Positions 33,489-43,559 of a DNA stretch of 43,559 nt are shown here, piece after piece. Below the pieces are notes generated by a model. It did no database searches, was not told the DNA's origin, and worked only from the letters and a program-made list of their open reading frames with translations. Every line of letters begins with the position of its first letter. Within the stretch, counting starts at the first letter, position 1. The translations under genes were made by a program, and so were the position numbers. Source of the stretch: Planctomycetota bacterium (lineage in GTDB: Bacteria > Planctomycetota > B15-G4); contig JACKHP010000035.1 in the NCBI GenBank assembly GCA_020638905.1, forward strand, positions 1-43,559, in the 5' to 3' direction.

Positions 33489-36400
33489 TCAGTCGCGCTC
33501 GACCTGGCCGTCGTCGGCCGAGACGAGGTTGAGCGTCTTCTCGCAGCGCTCGAAGACCGGCGCCGAGAGCACGAGGCGCGTCGTCTTGTCCTCGAGGCGG
33601 ACGGCCTCGGTGCACTGCGAGAAGGTCGTGCGCACGACGCGCGCGGAGACCCCCGACGTGATCCACAGGCCGCGCTGACAGGCGGCCGCGGCGCGGGGAC
33701 CGATGCGCACGCCTTCGACGCGCAGCAGCGAGCCGGCGCCGGCCGCGTCGACGCCGATGCCGTCGGTCGAGAGCGTGGTCTCGATCAGCGTCACCTCGGC
33801 CTGACGTCCCTTGTCGGGGAAGGCCACGGCCTTGAGGTTGAACGGACCCAGGTCGGGATTCGAGGCCGTGACCTCGACCGAGCAGCGCCGCAGCTCGAGC
33901 CGTCCCGAGTCGACCATCACGGCCGGGTTCACCGTGGGACGGCTCTTCTCGAAGCGCAGCGCGAGGCCCTCGACCACCGCCGCGGCGCCGTCGACCACCT
34001 GCAGGCACGGCTCGTCGACCGAACGCACGACGACGCGCGCGTCGTTCGAGGCCGCTGCCAGCGTCACCGCACGAGACAGCACGAGCGACTCGACGTACTC
34101 ACCGGCGGCGACCCGCACGACGCGACCCGGAGGAGAGGCGGCCAGCGCCTCGCCGATGGCGGCGAAGTGCGTCTCGCCGTCGACCGCCCAGAACGGACGC
34201 AGCGCCGGGTCGGGCTGCACGAAGACCACCGTGCCGCCGACCGTCCCGCGCTCGCGCGCCGGACGCAGCACCTCGTCGAGGGCGGCCGCGTCGAGCTTCG
34301 TGGGACCCTCGAAGCGCAGGCCGCCGAGCTGGCTGCCTTCGACCGTCACGCGTGACGCGTCGCCGTCGACGAGCGGCCAGCCGTAGTCGTCGGACCACGC
34401 CACCACGCCGCCCACGAGGCGCACCGGGGTCGTGCCCGCGACGGACAGGCCCGGCCCGGGACCGGCGGGCAACGTGCACTCCTCGAGGGTCACGGCCACG
34501 GCCCCCGATCCGATCGCCAGCGCCGGCACGCCCACGCCGCGCTCGAGCACGCAGTCGGTGAGCTGCAACCGTCCCGCGGCGACGCGCACCGTGGGCTCGG
34601 TGTCGGGGAGCATGCGCAGCGCGCTGCGCGTGAGCTGGAGGCCGCGCACGGTGACCTGCGCGCCCGAGTCGAGCAGCAGCGCGGGACCCTCGCGCGGCGC
34701 GACGACGACCTCGCCCGACGCGCCGCGCCGCATCAGCGTGACCCCGCGCGTGGGATGGAGCGACTCGGCGTACAGCCCGGGGTCGACCTCGATCGTCCCG
34801 CCGGCGGAGACGCGCTCGAGCGCCGCGCCGAGCGACTGGAACAGCGTCGCCCCGGGACGTGCCCAGTACGGCTGTCCGTCGCTGCGGGCCGAGACCACGA
34901 GCGGTCCGCCGTCGCCGAGATGACGCTCGGCGGCCGCCTCGGAGAGGCGCGTGGCCAGGTCGACGAAGCCGTCGCCGCTCACGTCGGCGAGTTGCAGGTC
35001 GCCGAGGCGCGAGGCGCGCACGTGGCTGCGCTCCGGCAGGGGCTCGCCCACGAGCGGGGCGTGCCGCAGGTCGGTCGACCACTCGATCTGCGTCTCGTCG
35101 AGTTCGATCACGGCCGACGGATCGAGCTGCAGCGCCACGCCGTCTGCCGACGGCACGCGACACCCGCGCAGGCGCAGCGTGGCCGGATGCTGCTCGGTCC
35201 CGCGGGCGAGGATCGCCGCGCCGTCGGGAGCCGGTTCGATCGAGCAGTCGAGCAGTTCGAGCGTCGCCGCGCCCTCGGCCAGCGTGGCCCGCGGACGCCC
35301 GGACGCGGCCGCTCCCTCGCTGCGCAGCGACATGCCGCTCAACATCACGTTCGCGCCGTCCGCCACCTCGATCGCGGGGCCGCCCTTGCCCACCAGCTCG
35401 ACGCGCGCGCCGCCGGTCTCGTCCGGCCCGAAGCTCGCCCCGTGGATGCGCACGTCTTCGGAGACGACCAGCGTCTCCTCGTAGACGCCCGGGCCGACCA
35501 CCACCGCATCACCCGGCTTCGCCGCGGCGAGCGCGTCGCCGATGCGCGTGTACTGCCGGTCGCCGCGGGACGAGACGATGCGCACGCCCTCGACCGGCAC
35601 GCCCTGCTGCAGGAGCGCGTCCGCCGCGCGCTGGTCGAAGAAACGCAGCGCACGCGCGTACGCGGCGGCGGCCTCGGCCTTGCGTCCGTACATCTCGTGC
35701 TCGACGGCCTCGCTGTAGAGCGCACCGAAGCGCTCCTTGGCCACGAGCCGGCGCTGCTCGTCGATCTTGGCCTGGAAGTACGGCGTGACCTGTCCGTCGA
35801 GACGCTGGTACTTGGCGAAGGCGTCCTCGAGGCGGCCCAGCGCGTAGTCGGTCTGGGCCTCGTTGAACAGGCGCCGCGCCCAGAGCGGCACGTGCTCGTC
35901 GGCGATGCGGTGGCGCAGGTCGTCGACGCGCAGGCGGCTGCCGAGCACGTCGGCGCCGAAGGCGTCGTCCCAGGCGAGGGCCGCGTCGGCGCGCTGCCAG
36001 TCGCCCTCGTGGATGCCGTTCTCGTAGCCGGCGAGCAGCTCGGCCTCGAGCGCCGAGACGTCGACCTGACGCCGGATGCCGAGCCATTCCGGGTCGTCCC
36101 ACGGGTCGGCCCGGCCCATGCGCTCGAGCACGTCGAGGACGTCGAGCCAGCGCCGTTCGTCGAGCAGCCGCTGGACGAGCCGCGCGCCGAGCGTGAGCTG
36201 GCGCTGGTGCAGCGCCTCGCGCAGGTCGTGCAGCGCCGGGTCGTCGCCGGCGGGCACCTGCTCCGAGAGCGCGGTCACGTCGTCGAGCGCGTCGATCTCG
36301 CCGGCGTCGATGCGCGCGCTGAGTCGCTGCAGCGGCGCGCGCAGGCGCACCGCGTGCAGCGCGGCCACGAGCGGGGCGTCCGCCGGATCGGTCGCGGCCA

Positions 36401-38336
36401 GGAGTCCGTCGACCACGGCGGGATCGTCGGCGTCGGCGGCCGCGCGCAACGCGAACCAGCCGTCCCACGCGGCGCGCACCTCGGGCTCGAGCGCCCGGCC
36501 GAGGCGCGCGAGCAGCGTGCGCGCGTGCTCCCACTGCTCGTCGGCGGCGGTGTCCATGACCAGGCCCCAGCGGCGCAGGTCGATCTCGTCGAGTCCCTCG
36601 GGGAGCGGCAGCGCCGACTCGTCGCGCCAGATCGCGGGGAGCGGGAGCGGGCCCGTGGCGTCGCGCGCGGCCATGCGCAGCAGGCGCGCCTGGCTGGCCT
36701 CGGTGGGCAGCAGCACCGAACCGAGGTCGACCCGTCCGATGCCCCACAGCACGCCGTCGTCGCTGCGGCCGTAGACGTCGGGACGCTCGGGCAACGGCAC
36801 CGTCTCGAGCACGCGCTCGCCCTGCTCGATCTGCAGCGCCATGTCGGGGCCGAGGCGCGGCGTGCGCATGCGGAAACGTCCCTCGGCGTCGGTCGCCACG
36901 AGCGCGTCGTGCAGCCCGGCCCGCAGCGCGTCGTCGGCGCCGAGCAGGCGCACCGTGACCGCGAGCGGCGGCACGACCTGTCCCTCGACGCGCACGTACT
37001 CGGGCAGCAGCGGGATCTCGAGCAGCCGCCCGCCCTGGACGCGGTCGACGTCGAACGGCTGCTGGCGCGTGAGGTAGCCGGGCGCGCTCACGCGCAGCGT
37101 GTGGCGTCCCGGGGCGGCCTCGAGCGCGGTGGAGGCCGACACCGGAGGACGCGCGTTGAGCTGCACGCGAGCGCCCTCGACGCGCACGCCCTCGAGCTGG
37201 TCGACGACGCGCACGCTGAAGCGCACCGGTCCGGTGGTCACGAACGCGGGCGGCTCCGCGTCGGCGGGCGCGAGCAGCTCGGGCTCCTGGCGCGACGTGT
37301 TGAGCGCGTCGGACGCCATCGCCACGCGGGTCTCGTCGAAGACGCTGCGCGCGTCGGCGCGGCGTCCGGCGCGGTCGAGACGGTCGAGGCTGTCGACGAA
37401 CGCGCGCGTGAACGGCGAGAGGCGCTCGCGCACGGGACGCGGCGAACCGTCGGCCTCGAGCGGTCCGACGTTCGGGGCCACGGCGTAGCGCCCGGCCTGC
37501 GTGCCGTACAGCTCCCACGGTCCGAGCGGCTCGAGCTTCGCGCCGACCGACGGCGCGGCCACGTTCACGCGGCAGGCGTCGGCCACGAACACCACCTCGA
37601 GCGCGCAGTCGGCGTCGGACGCGGTCTCCACGGCCTCGCCGACGAAGTCGCGCACGAGCTCGTCGCGGCCGATCGTGGCGCGGAACACCGGGCCCTCGTC
37701 GGGCGCGTCGTCGTCGGGGGCGGTGGCCACGTCGCTGAAGTGCGTGAAGAAGCGCGGCTCGCCCGCCTGGACGCAGCCGTGCCCGACCCAGTAGACGAGC
37801 AGCGTGGCGCGCTCGGCGCGGGCGCGTCCGGCAAGGCGCAGCAGGGCGCTCTCGACCGCGTCGCGGCTCACGTCGGAACCCGAGAGCTGCTCGATGGCGT
37901 CGGGCGCCACGTGGCACGTGCGCTCGAGCGTGTCGCGCACCGCGTCGATCGAGAGCCGCGCGTGGGGCAGGTTCCAGCCGGGATCGGCGGCGTAGGTGTC
38001 GACGGCCACGAGCAGTGCGAGCACCTGCTCGGCGCCGGCCGCGGCCTCGGGGTCGTTGCGCCACTCGAGCGGCTGCAGCGCGGGCGCCGGCGAGCTGACC
38101 GGCGGACGGACGCCGGCGGTCTCGTCGGGCCCCGGGAGCGGGTCGTCGGGCGCCAGCGGCACGTCGGCCGGATCGGCCCCCGGACGCGGTCCGTCGTCGG
38201 GCGCGGCGCAACCCGCCGCCCATCCCAGGACGCACAGGCAGGCCAGCAGCGTCGCCAGCAGGCGCCGACGCGCGGACCGACCGGGACGCGCACGCACACC
38301 TGCCGTCGCGGGTCGCCAGGTGTCCACGTCGCCCAT
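33489..38336 (-). CDS. Exported lipoprotein: caspase-like peptidase domain fused to three beta-helix blocks
   Basis: The product is 1615 residues. A signal sequence ends with a lipobox-like WAAGC (lipid Cys about 43). After a Pro/Asp-rich linker, residues about 103-315 look like a peptidase C14 (caspase/metacaspase) domain, with the His in VYWVGHG (about H186) and the Cys in VVFVADAC (about C255), then SPFTRAFVDSL. A beta-rich PEGA/carboxypeptidase-regulatory-like region (about 370-520) and an alpha-helical region (about 560-915) follow. From about 920 come three tandem blocks of roughly 225 residues, with headers IGDALAAAKPGDAVVV, LFQSLGAALERVSAGG and FAAIGEALAASPPGRV. Each reads like a right-handed parallel beta-helix. 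The start at 38336 has AGGA upstream. It is the last gene of an apparent operon (38384-40125). A surface-exposed protease or signalling role is inferred. Confidence 0.82.
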   Translation of the reverse strand: MGDVDTWRPATAGVRARPGRSARRRLLATLLACLCVLGWAAGCAAPDDGPRPGADPADVPLAPDDPLPGPDETAGVRPPVSSPAPALQPLEWRNDPEAAAGAEQVLALLVAVDTYAADPGWNLPHARLSIDAVRDTLERTCHVAPDAIEQLSGSDVSRDAVESALLRLAGRARAERATLLVYWVGHGCVQAGEPRFFTHFSDVATAPDDDAPDEGPVFRATIGRDELVRDFVGEAVETASDADCALEVVFVADACRVNVAAPSVGAKLEPLGPWELYGTQAGRYAVAPNVGPLEADGSPRPVRERLSPFTRAFVDSLDRLDRAGRRADARSVFDETRVAMASDALNTSRQEPELLAPADAEPPAFVTTGPVRFSVRVVDQLEGVRVEGARVQLNARPPVSASTALEAAPGRHTLRVSAPGYLTRQQPFDVDRVQGGRLLEIPLLPEYVRVEGQVVPPLAVTVRLLGADDALRAGLHDALVATDAEGRFRMRTPRLGPDMALQIEQGERVLETVPLPERPDVYGRSDDGVLWGIGRVDLGSVLLPTEASQARLLRMAARDATGPLPLPAIWRDESALPLPEGLDEIDLRRWGLVMDTAADEQWEHARTLLARLGRALEPEVRAAWDGWFALRAAADADDPAVVDGLLAATDPADAPLVAALHAVRLRAPLQRLSARIDAGEIDALDDVTALSEQVPAGDDPALHDLREALHQRQLTLGARLVQRLLDERRWLDVLDVLERMGRADPWDDPEWLGIRRQVDVSALEAELLAGYENGIHEGDWQRADAALAWDDAFGADVLGSRLRVDDLRHRIADEHVPLWARRLFNEAQTDYALGRLEDAFAKYQRLDGQVTPYFQAKIDEQRRLVAKERFGALYSEAVEHEMYGRKAEAAAAYARALRFFDQRAADALLQQGVPVEGVRIVSSRGDRQYTRIGDALAAAKPGDAVVVGPGVYEETLVVSEDVRIHGASFGPDETGGARVELVGKGGPAIEVADGANVMLSGMSLRSEGAAASGRPRATLAEGAATLELLDCSIEPAPDGAAILARGTEQHPATLRLRGCRVPSADGVALQLDPSAVIELDETQIEWSTDLRHAPLVGEPLPERSHVRASRLGDLQLADVSGDGFVDLATRLSEAAAERHLGDGGPLVVSARSDGQPYWARPGATLFQSLGAALERVSAGGTIEVDPGLYAESLHPTRGVTLMRRGASGEVVVAPREGPALLLDSGAQVTVRGLQLTRSALRMLPDTEPTVRVAAGRLQLTDCVLERGVGVPALAIGSGAVAVTLEECTLPAGPGPGLSVAGTTPVRLVGGVVAWSDDYGWPLVDGDASRVTVEGSQLGGLRFEGPTKLDAAALDEVLRPARERGTVGGTVVFVQPDPALRPFWAVDGETHFAAIGEALAASPPGRVVRVAAGEYVESLVLSRAVTLAAASNDARVVVRSVDEPCLQVVDGAAAVVEGLALRFEKSRPTVNPAVMVDSGRLELRRCSVEVTASNPDLGPFNLKAVAFPDKGRQAEVTLIETTLSTDGIGVDAAGAGSLLRVEGVRIGPRAAAACQRGLWITSGVSARVVRTTFSQCTEAVRLEDKTTRLVLSAPVFERCEKTLNLVSADDGQVERD

Positions 38337-38383
38337 GCTCACTTCCTGACCTCGCCTCGCCTGTCGCCGACGACGCCCGCCGT

Positions 38384-38751
38384 TCAGGCCAGGCCCAGCT
38401 CGTCCATGCGGTCGTAGGCCCGTCGCACGTGCGGGATCGTGATCGAGCCGCCCACCACGAGCGCCACGTCGAAGACCTCGACCATCTGTTGTCGCGTGAC
38501 ACCCTCCTCGGCGCAACGCACGACGTGGTAGGTGATGCAATCGTCGCACCGCAGCACGGTCGAGGCCACCAGTCCGAGCAGTTCCTTGGTGCGCGCGTCG
38601 AGGACGCCGTCCTTGTAGGCGGCGCCGTCGAGGTTGAAGAAGCGCCGCGTGGTCTGGGTGCCCGTCTCGAGGATGCGCGCGTTCATGCGCTCGCGGTAGG
38701 CCCGGAACTGCTCGAGACCGGCCGCGCCGTGCTCGTGCTCGGGGACCTCGC

Positions 38752-38755
<4 letters not shown>
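38384..38755 (-). CDS. Carboxymuconolactone decarboxylase / AhpD-like protein
   Basis: This 123-residue protein belongs to the CMD/AhpD-like family. The catalytic CxxC motif RCDDCITYH sits in the expected helix, with a nearby His. The helices TKELLGLVASTVLRCDDC and VEVFDVALVVGGSITIPHVRRAYD are typical of the family; many such proteins reduce peroxides with the two cysteines. The GTG at 38755 overlaps the TGA of the upstream gene as GTGA, so translation is coupled. The first 20 residues are poorly conserved. It is followed after 47 bases by the caspase-like lipoprotein gene. Confidence 0.9.
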
Positions 38756-40125
<1,370 letters not shown>

Positions 40126-40593
40126 GTGCTGCTCCGGGGAAAGGCGGTGTCGAGCCGTCGATTGTAGAGCCGACGCGAAGGTCCCATGAAGAAGCGTTCT
40201 GCGCGGGCGCCGGCGCTCGGGCCGGACGGGGCACCCGAAGGCACCCCCGAACCCCGCGGTCACCCCCGAACCTGGATGCGACGCTGGCCGCCGCGCCTCC
40301 GTCGTCCGGCCACCTCCCCCCTTTCCCGAGGGTCCTCGACGCGGCCCTGGGCCGCGGGTTGCCGTGCTCGCCGGGCCGTGGACCGGGCGGGACGAAGAAG
40401 GGGGGCGCCGCGGGACGTTCGCTGGTCGCGGCTCTGCAACCGCGGAGCGCTGTCTCCGGCGCCCCCCTCGTCCGGGCTGAGCGTGCGATCGTCCGGGGAC
40501 CGGACAAGGAAATCCGGCCGGGGCGCACCCGCCCCCGGATCCACGCGGTTCCCGGCCCTACACTGGAGGCTCCGCTCCCCCCGGCGACACCCG
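40126..40593. promoter_or_regulatory. Divergent intergenic region with a structured inverted repeat
   Basis: No gene is seen in the 468 bases between the CBS-type gene (minus) and the sulfatase (plus). The frame upstream of the sulfatase start lacks homology and looks non-coding. A nested hairpin lies at 40400-40467, listed separately, and C-rich stretches with short hairpins follow it (about 40500-40545). Confidence 0.45.
40400..40467. repeat. Nested inverted repeat, candidate structured RNA or cruciform
   Basis: An 11-bp perfect arm pair (40400-40410/40457-40467) encloses further pairings (40420-40423/40446-40449 and 40427-40431/40440-40444). It lies 126 bases upstream of the first sulfatase start. 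On the minus strand it is followed by CTTCTTCGTC, weakly U-rich, so a terminator is an alternative. Confidence 0.45.
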
Positions 40594-42159
40594 ATGACCG
40601 CTGTCCGAGTCCGTCCCCGCGCCGCCCGATCGCGCCCGGTGACCCGGCTGGCCTGGGCCGGGCTCCTGCTGCTCGAGGCCTGGGCGGCGCCGCCCGGCTT
40701 CGCCGCTCCGACCCCGCCGGCGGCGCCGGACGTCGCCGAGACGACCGACGGAGCCGCACCCGCGCGCCGTCCGCCGAACGTGCTGTTCGTCTCGCTCGAC
40801 ACGCTGCGCGCCGACCACCTGGGCGCCTACGGGTACCGACGCGACACGTCCCCGCACCTCGACGCGCTGGCCGCCGAGGGCGCCCTGTTCGAGGATTGCA
40901 TCGCCGTCTCCGACTGGACGCTGCCGACCCATGCCAGCCTGTTCACCGGGCTCGACCCGACGGTGCACGGCGTGCAGCTCCCGTCCGACAGCCTGGCGCG
41001 CGGCGTGCTCACCCTGGGCGAGGCCTTCGCGGGCGCCGGCTACGAGACGGCCGGCTGCCACTCGAACCCGTTCCTCGACGAGCGCTTCGGCTTCGCCCGC
41101 GGTTTCTCGACCTGGCGTGGCTCGGCCACCCGTGAGAGCGCGCTCGTCGAACTCGCCGGCGAACCGAAGGGCTCGGTGAGCGGCGTCCGTCCCACGCAGC
41201 CGGGCCTGCGCGAGCACGACTACCTCGTGCAGCGTGCCGCGCCGCAGGTCACGGAGTTCGGCCTCGAGTTCCTCGACGCGCACGCCGCCGACGACGCGCC
41301 GTTCCTGCTCTTCCTGCACTACAACGACGCGCACAGCGACTACATCCCGCCGGCGCCGTACGACCGCATGTTCGACACGGGCTACCGCGGACCGATCGAC
41401 GGCGAGGACTACAGCCACGACGAGCGCGTGCGTCCCGACATGGACCCGGACGCGCTGGCGTACATCGTGTCGCTCTACGACGGCGAGATCGCCGCCGAGG
41501 ACGCGCAGCTCGGACGCGTGCTCGATCGGCTCGACGCGCTCGGCCTGCGCGACGACACGCTCGTGGTGGTCACCGCCGACCACGGCGAGGGCTTCTTCGA
41601 GCGCGGCGAGAACGAGCACCGCTACGGCCCGTACCACGAGCTCGTGCACGTCCCGTGGATCGTGCGCCTGCCGGGAGACGTGCCGGCCGGCCTGCGCGTC
41701 GCCACGACCGTGAGCCAGATCGACGTGGCGCCCACGCTGCTCGACCTGGCCGGCGTCGAGGGCGCCGAGCGCATGGACGGCCGCAGCCACGCGCGCGCGC
41801 TGCGCGCCGGACGCGAGCCGCCGGCGCGTCCCGTGCTGTCGCAGTCGGTGGTCGACCTCGACCGCACCGACCGTCCGCGCGAGATCTGGGCCCTGCGCCA
41901 CGCCGGGCGCGCCGTGATCGTGAGCGAGGACCGGGGTCGCGTCGCGAGGCTCTCGGTGTTCGACCGCGAGGCCGATCCCGACGAGCTGCAACCGGCGGCC
42001 GACGGCGATCCGGCCTGGACCGCGGGCCCGCTGCTGCTCGAGCGGCTGCGCGCGACGCTCCGGGAACGCGCTCCGCGGGGCGACCGCGCGGGGCGTCCGG
42101 CGCTGCCCGACGACGAGGAGCTGCTGGAGCGCATGCGCCAGTGGGGGTACCTGCATTGA
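40594..42159 (+). CDS. Exported sulfatase-fold hydrolase (alkaline phosphatase superfamily), no canonical FGly motif
   Basis: The product is about 521 residues, with an N-terminal hydrophobic signal segment (about 18-38) and Pro/Ala-rich linker. The sulfatase core starts VLFVSLDTLRADHLGAYGY (metal ligand Asp) and has the nucleophile region SDWTLPTHASLFTGLDP, then FLHYNDAHSDY and VVVTADHGEGF (metal ligands Asp/His). In FGly sulfatases the nucleophile position is C or S in C/S-x-P-x-R; here it is T-L-P-T-H. This argues against a formylglycine sulfatase and leaves phosphatase or phosphotransferase activity open. The start at 40594 is the signal-bearing ATG; the ribosome site is weak. A second sulfatase-fold gene follows 35 bases later. 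Confidence 0.85.
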   Translation: MTAVRVRPRAARSRPVTRLAWAGLLLLEAWAAPPGFAAPTPPAAPDVAETTDGAAPARRPPNVLFVSLDTLRADHLGAYGYRRDTSPHLDALAAEGALFEDCIAVSDWTLPTHASLFTGLDPTVHGVQLPSDSLARGVLTLGEAFAGAGYETAGCHSNPFLDERFGFARGFSTWRGSATRESALVELAGEPKGSVSGVRPTQPGLREHDYLVQRAAPQVTEFGLEFLDAHAADDAPFLLFLHYNDAHSDYIPPAPYDRMFDTGYRGPIDGEDYSHDERVRPDMDPDALAYIVSLYDGEIAAEDAQLGRVLDRLDALGLRDDTLVVVTADHGEGFFERGENEHRYGPYHELVHVPWIVRLPGDVPAGLRVATTVSQIDVAPTLLDLAGVEGAERMDGRSHARALRAGREPPARPVLSQSVVDLDRTDRPREIWALRHAGRAVIVSEDRGRVARLSVFDREADPDELQPAADGDPAWTAGPLLLERLRATLRERAPRGDRAGRPALPDDEELLERMRQWGYLH

Positions 42160-42194
42160 GCACGGGACGCGCGTCGGCTGTTACGCTGGTGCGG

Positions 42195-43559
42195 ATGTCG
42201 ACCTCCGCCAGCACCCCGCGCGCCACCGTGCGCCTCGTCGCCCTCGCGCTCGCCGTCGGCCTGCTCGCCGGCTGCGGCGACGAGACGTCCCCCCGGTCCG
42301 ACGGTGCGGCCGCGCCCGACGAGGCGTCGCACGCACCGCGGCACTTCCTGCTCGTGTCGATCGACACGCTGCGGGCCGACCGGCTGTCCTGCTACGGCTA
42401 CGAACGTCCGACGTCGCCGCACCTCGACGCGTTCGCGGCCGACTCGCTGCTGTTCGAGCAGTGCACCTCGGCCGCGACGAACACGACGCCCTCGCACATG
42501 TCGATGTTCACCGGGCTCGTGCCGCCCATCCACGGGCAGTACAACATCGAGCTCGGCTCGGACGGCCAGACGAACCAGGCACCGGTCCTGCTGCCTCCCA
42601 CGATGCCGATGCTGGCCGAGCGACTCTCGCAGGCGGGCTTCGCCACGGCGGCCTTCACCGACGGCGGATACCTCACGCCCGAGCTGAAGTTCGACCGCGG
42701 CTTCGACGTGTTCGAGCGCAAGGCCGAGACGGTCGACAAGAAGGTCGACCACGTGCTCGAGTTCCTGAAGACGCTCGACTGGACCGGCAAGCGCCAGTTC
42801 GTGTTCTTCCACACCTACGAGGTGCATGCGCCGTACGTGCCGCCGCGCGAGCACGACCTGTTCACCGACGCGACGTACGACGGCCCGATCCGCGAGCGCC
42901 TCGAGAAGATGCGCGAGGTCGTGGGACGCGGCGGCGTGGCCGGCGCGCGCCAGTTCCTGCCGACCCCGCGCGAGGCCACCCCGGCCGACACGAAGTTCCT
43001 GTCCGACCTGTACGACGGCGGCGTGCACTTCACCGACGCCGAGGTCGGACGCCTGATCGAGGCCGTGCGCGCGTCGCGCTACGCCGACGACATCGCGATC
43101 CTGGTGCTGTCCGACCACGGGGACGCCTTCAACGAGCACGGCACCTTCGGGCACGGCGAGCTGTTCCACACCGTGACGCACGTGCCGTTCATCCTGCACG
43201 TCCCGGGCGGCCCCACGGGACGGGTGACGACGCCCATCTCGGGCGTCGACGTGACCCCCACCGTGCTCGACGTGCTGGGCCTGCCCGAGCCCGAGATCAC
43301 CGACGGCGTCTCGGTGCTCAGCTCGCTCGACCCGATGCGCACCATCCTGAGCTACCGCGGAGCGCCCGAGCACGGCGGCGGCATGAGCTTCCGCAAGGGC
43401 GACTTCAAGCTGCTGCGCGGCTTCGCGGGCAAGCCCTGGCAGCGCTACGACCTGGGCGACGACTACGACGAGCGCAACCCGCTGCCGGCCGACACCGTCG
43501 AGACGAGCAAGGCGCTGGCGATCATCGAGGCGCTCGAGAAGAAGCAGCGCAGCCTGTCC
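42195..43559 (+). CDS. Sulfatase-fold lipoprotein, 3' end missing
   Basis: The frame runs from the ATG at 42195 to the window edge (455 codons, no stop). A lipobox (LLAGC, lipid Cys 26) follows a hydrophobic segment. The core begins LLVSIDTLRADRLSCYGY, the nucleophile region is NTTPSHMSMFTGLVPP, and VLSDHGDAFNEHGTFGHGE supplies metal ligands. As in the preceding gene, the nucleophile position is Thr (T-T-P-S-H) instead of Cys or Ser, so it is not a canonical formylglycine sulfatase. It starts 35 bases after the first sulfatase and is probably in the same transcript. The C-terminus lies outside the window. Confidence 0.88.
   Translation, partial: MSTSASTPRATVRLVALALAVGLLAGCGDETSPRSDGAAAPDEASHAPRHFLLVSIDTLRADRLSCYGYERPTSPHLDAFAADSLLFEQCTSAATNTTPSHMSMFTGLVPPIHGQYNIELGSDGQTNQAPVLLPPTMPMLAERLSQAGFATAAFTDGGYLTPELKFDRGFDVFERKAETVDKKVDHVLEFLKTLDWTGKRQFVFFHTYEVHAPYVPPREHDLFTDATYDGPIRERLEKMREVVGRGGVAGARQFLPTPREATPADTKFLSDLYDGGVHFTDAEVGRLIEAVRASRYADDIAILVLSDHGDAFNEHGTFGHGELFHTVTHVPFILHVPGGPTGRVTTPISGVDVTPTVLDVLGLPEPEITDGVSVLSSLDPMRTILSYRGAPEHGGGMSFRKGDFKLLRGFAGKPWQRYDLGDDYDERNPLPADTVETSKALAIIEALEKKQRSLS

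Noticed and set aside
40186..40593. N-terminal extension of the first sulfatase to an upstream ATG at 40186
   Set aside because: The translation is Pro/Arg-rich without a signal peptide and spans the structured inverted repeat; the ATG at 40594 begins a normal signal segment.

Overview
The window is GC-rich chromosomal DNA, densely coding on both strands, with no insertion sequence, phage, CRISPR or rRNA that I can see. I infer a Planctomycetota-like marine or soil heterotroph, from the gene style: FG-GAP/VCBS propeller proteins, sulfatase-fold exported proteins, large low-homology secreted proteins, and a C-terminal domain around the motif PFKGGVLVP that I recall from that phylum. No single gene proves the phylum.

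Layout. (1) 1-5001, plus strand: the end of a type VI secretion locus, tssA (cut by the window edge), tssB, tssC and a second tssC-like gene. (2) 5010-8756: msrB, a small winged-helix protein resembling the N-terminus of Mrr-type restriction enzymes, class I fructose-bisphosphate aldolase, dps and a SAM methyltransferase. (3) 8822-15627, all minus: an exported FG-GAP propeller protein, a membrane-anchored protein made of three copies of an unrecognised module, a TauE/SafE permease, an SGNH-hydrolase-like protein and a small membrane protein. (4) 15871-16267, minus: a tRNA-Leu(GAG) / initiator tRNA-fMet pair with a promoter, spacer hairpins and a terminator. (5) 16328-20425, minus: an exported alpha/beta hydrolase and a large single-pass protein of unknown function. 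(6) 20735-24267, plus: an aspartate-type aminotransferase, then a split transketolase with the C-terminal subunit first and the N-terminal subunit overlapping it by four bases. (7) 24798-30939, minus: a HupE/UreJ-like membrane protein, a 1019-residue exported coiled-coil protein and a second FG-GAP protein with the same C-terminal domain as the first. (8) 31187-33436, plus: tsaD and carA. (9) 33489-40125, minus: an apparent three-gene operon of cystathionine beta-synthase type enzyme, AhpD-like peroxidase and a 1615-residue lipoprotein joining a caspase-like peptidase domain to three beta-helix blocks. (10) 40594-43559, plus: two exported sulfatase-fold proteins, the second cut by the window edge.

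The strongest novelty candidates are the caspase/beta-helix lipoprotein and its operon (33489-40125), the triplicated-module protein (10573-12258), the shared C-terminal domain of the two propeller proteins, and a GGACATRT motif seen in four intergenic places. Housekeeping genes (fda, tsaD, carA, transketolase, aminotransferase, tRNAs) are interleaved with envelope and secreted genes, which is more like a stable chromosomal region than a genomic island.
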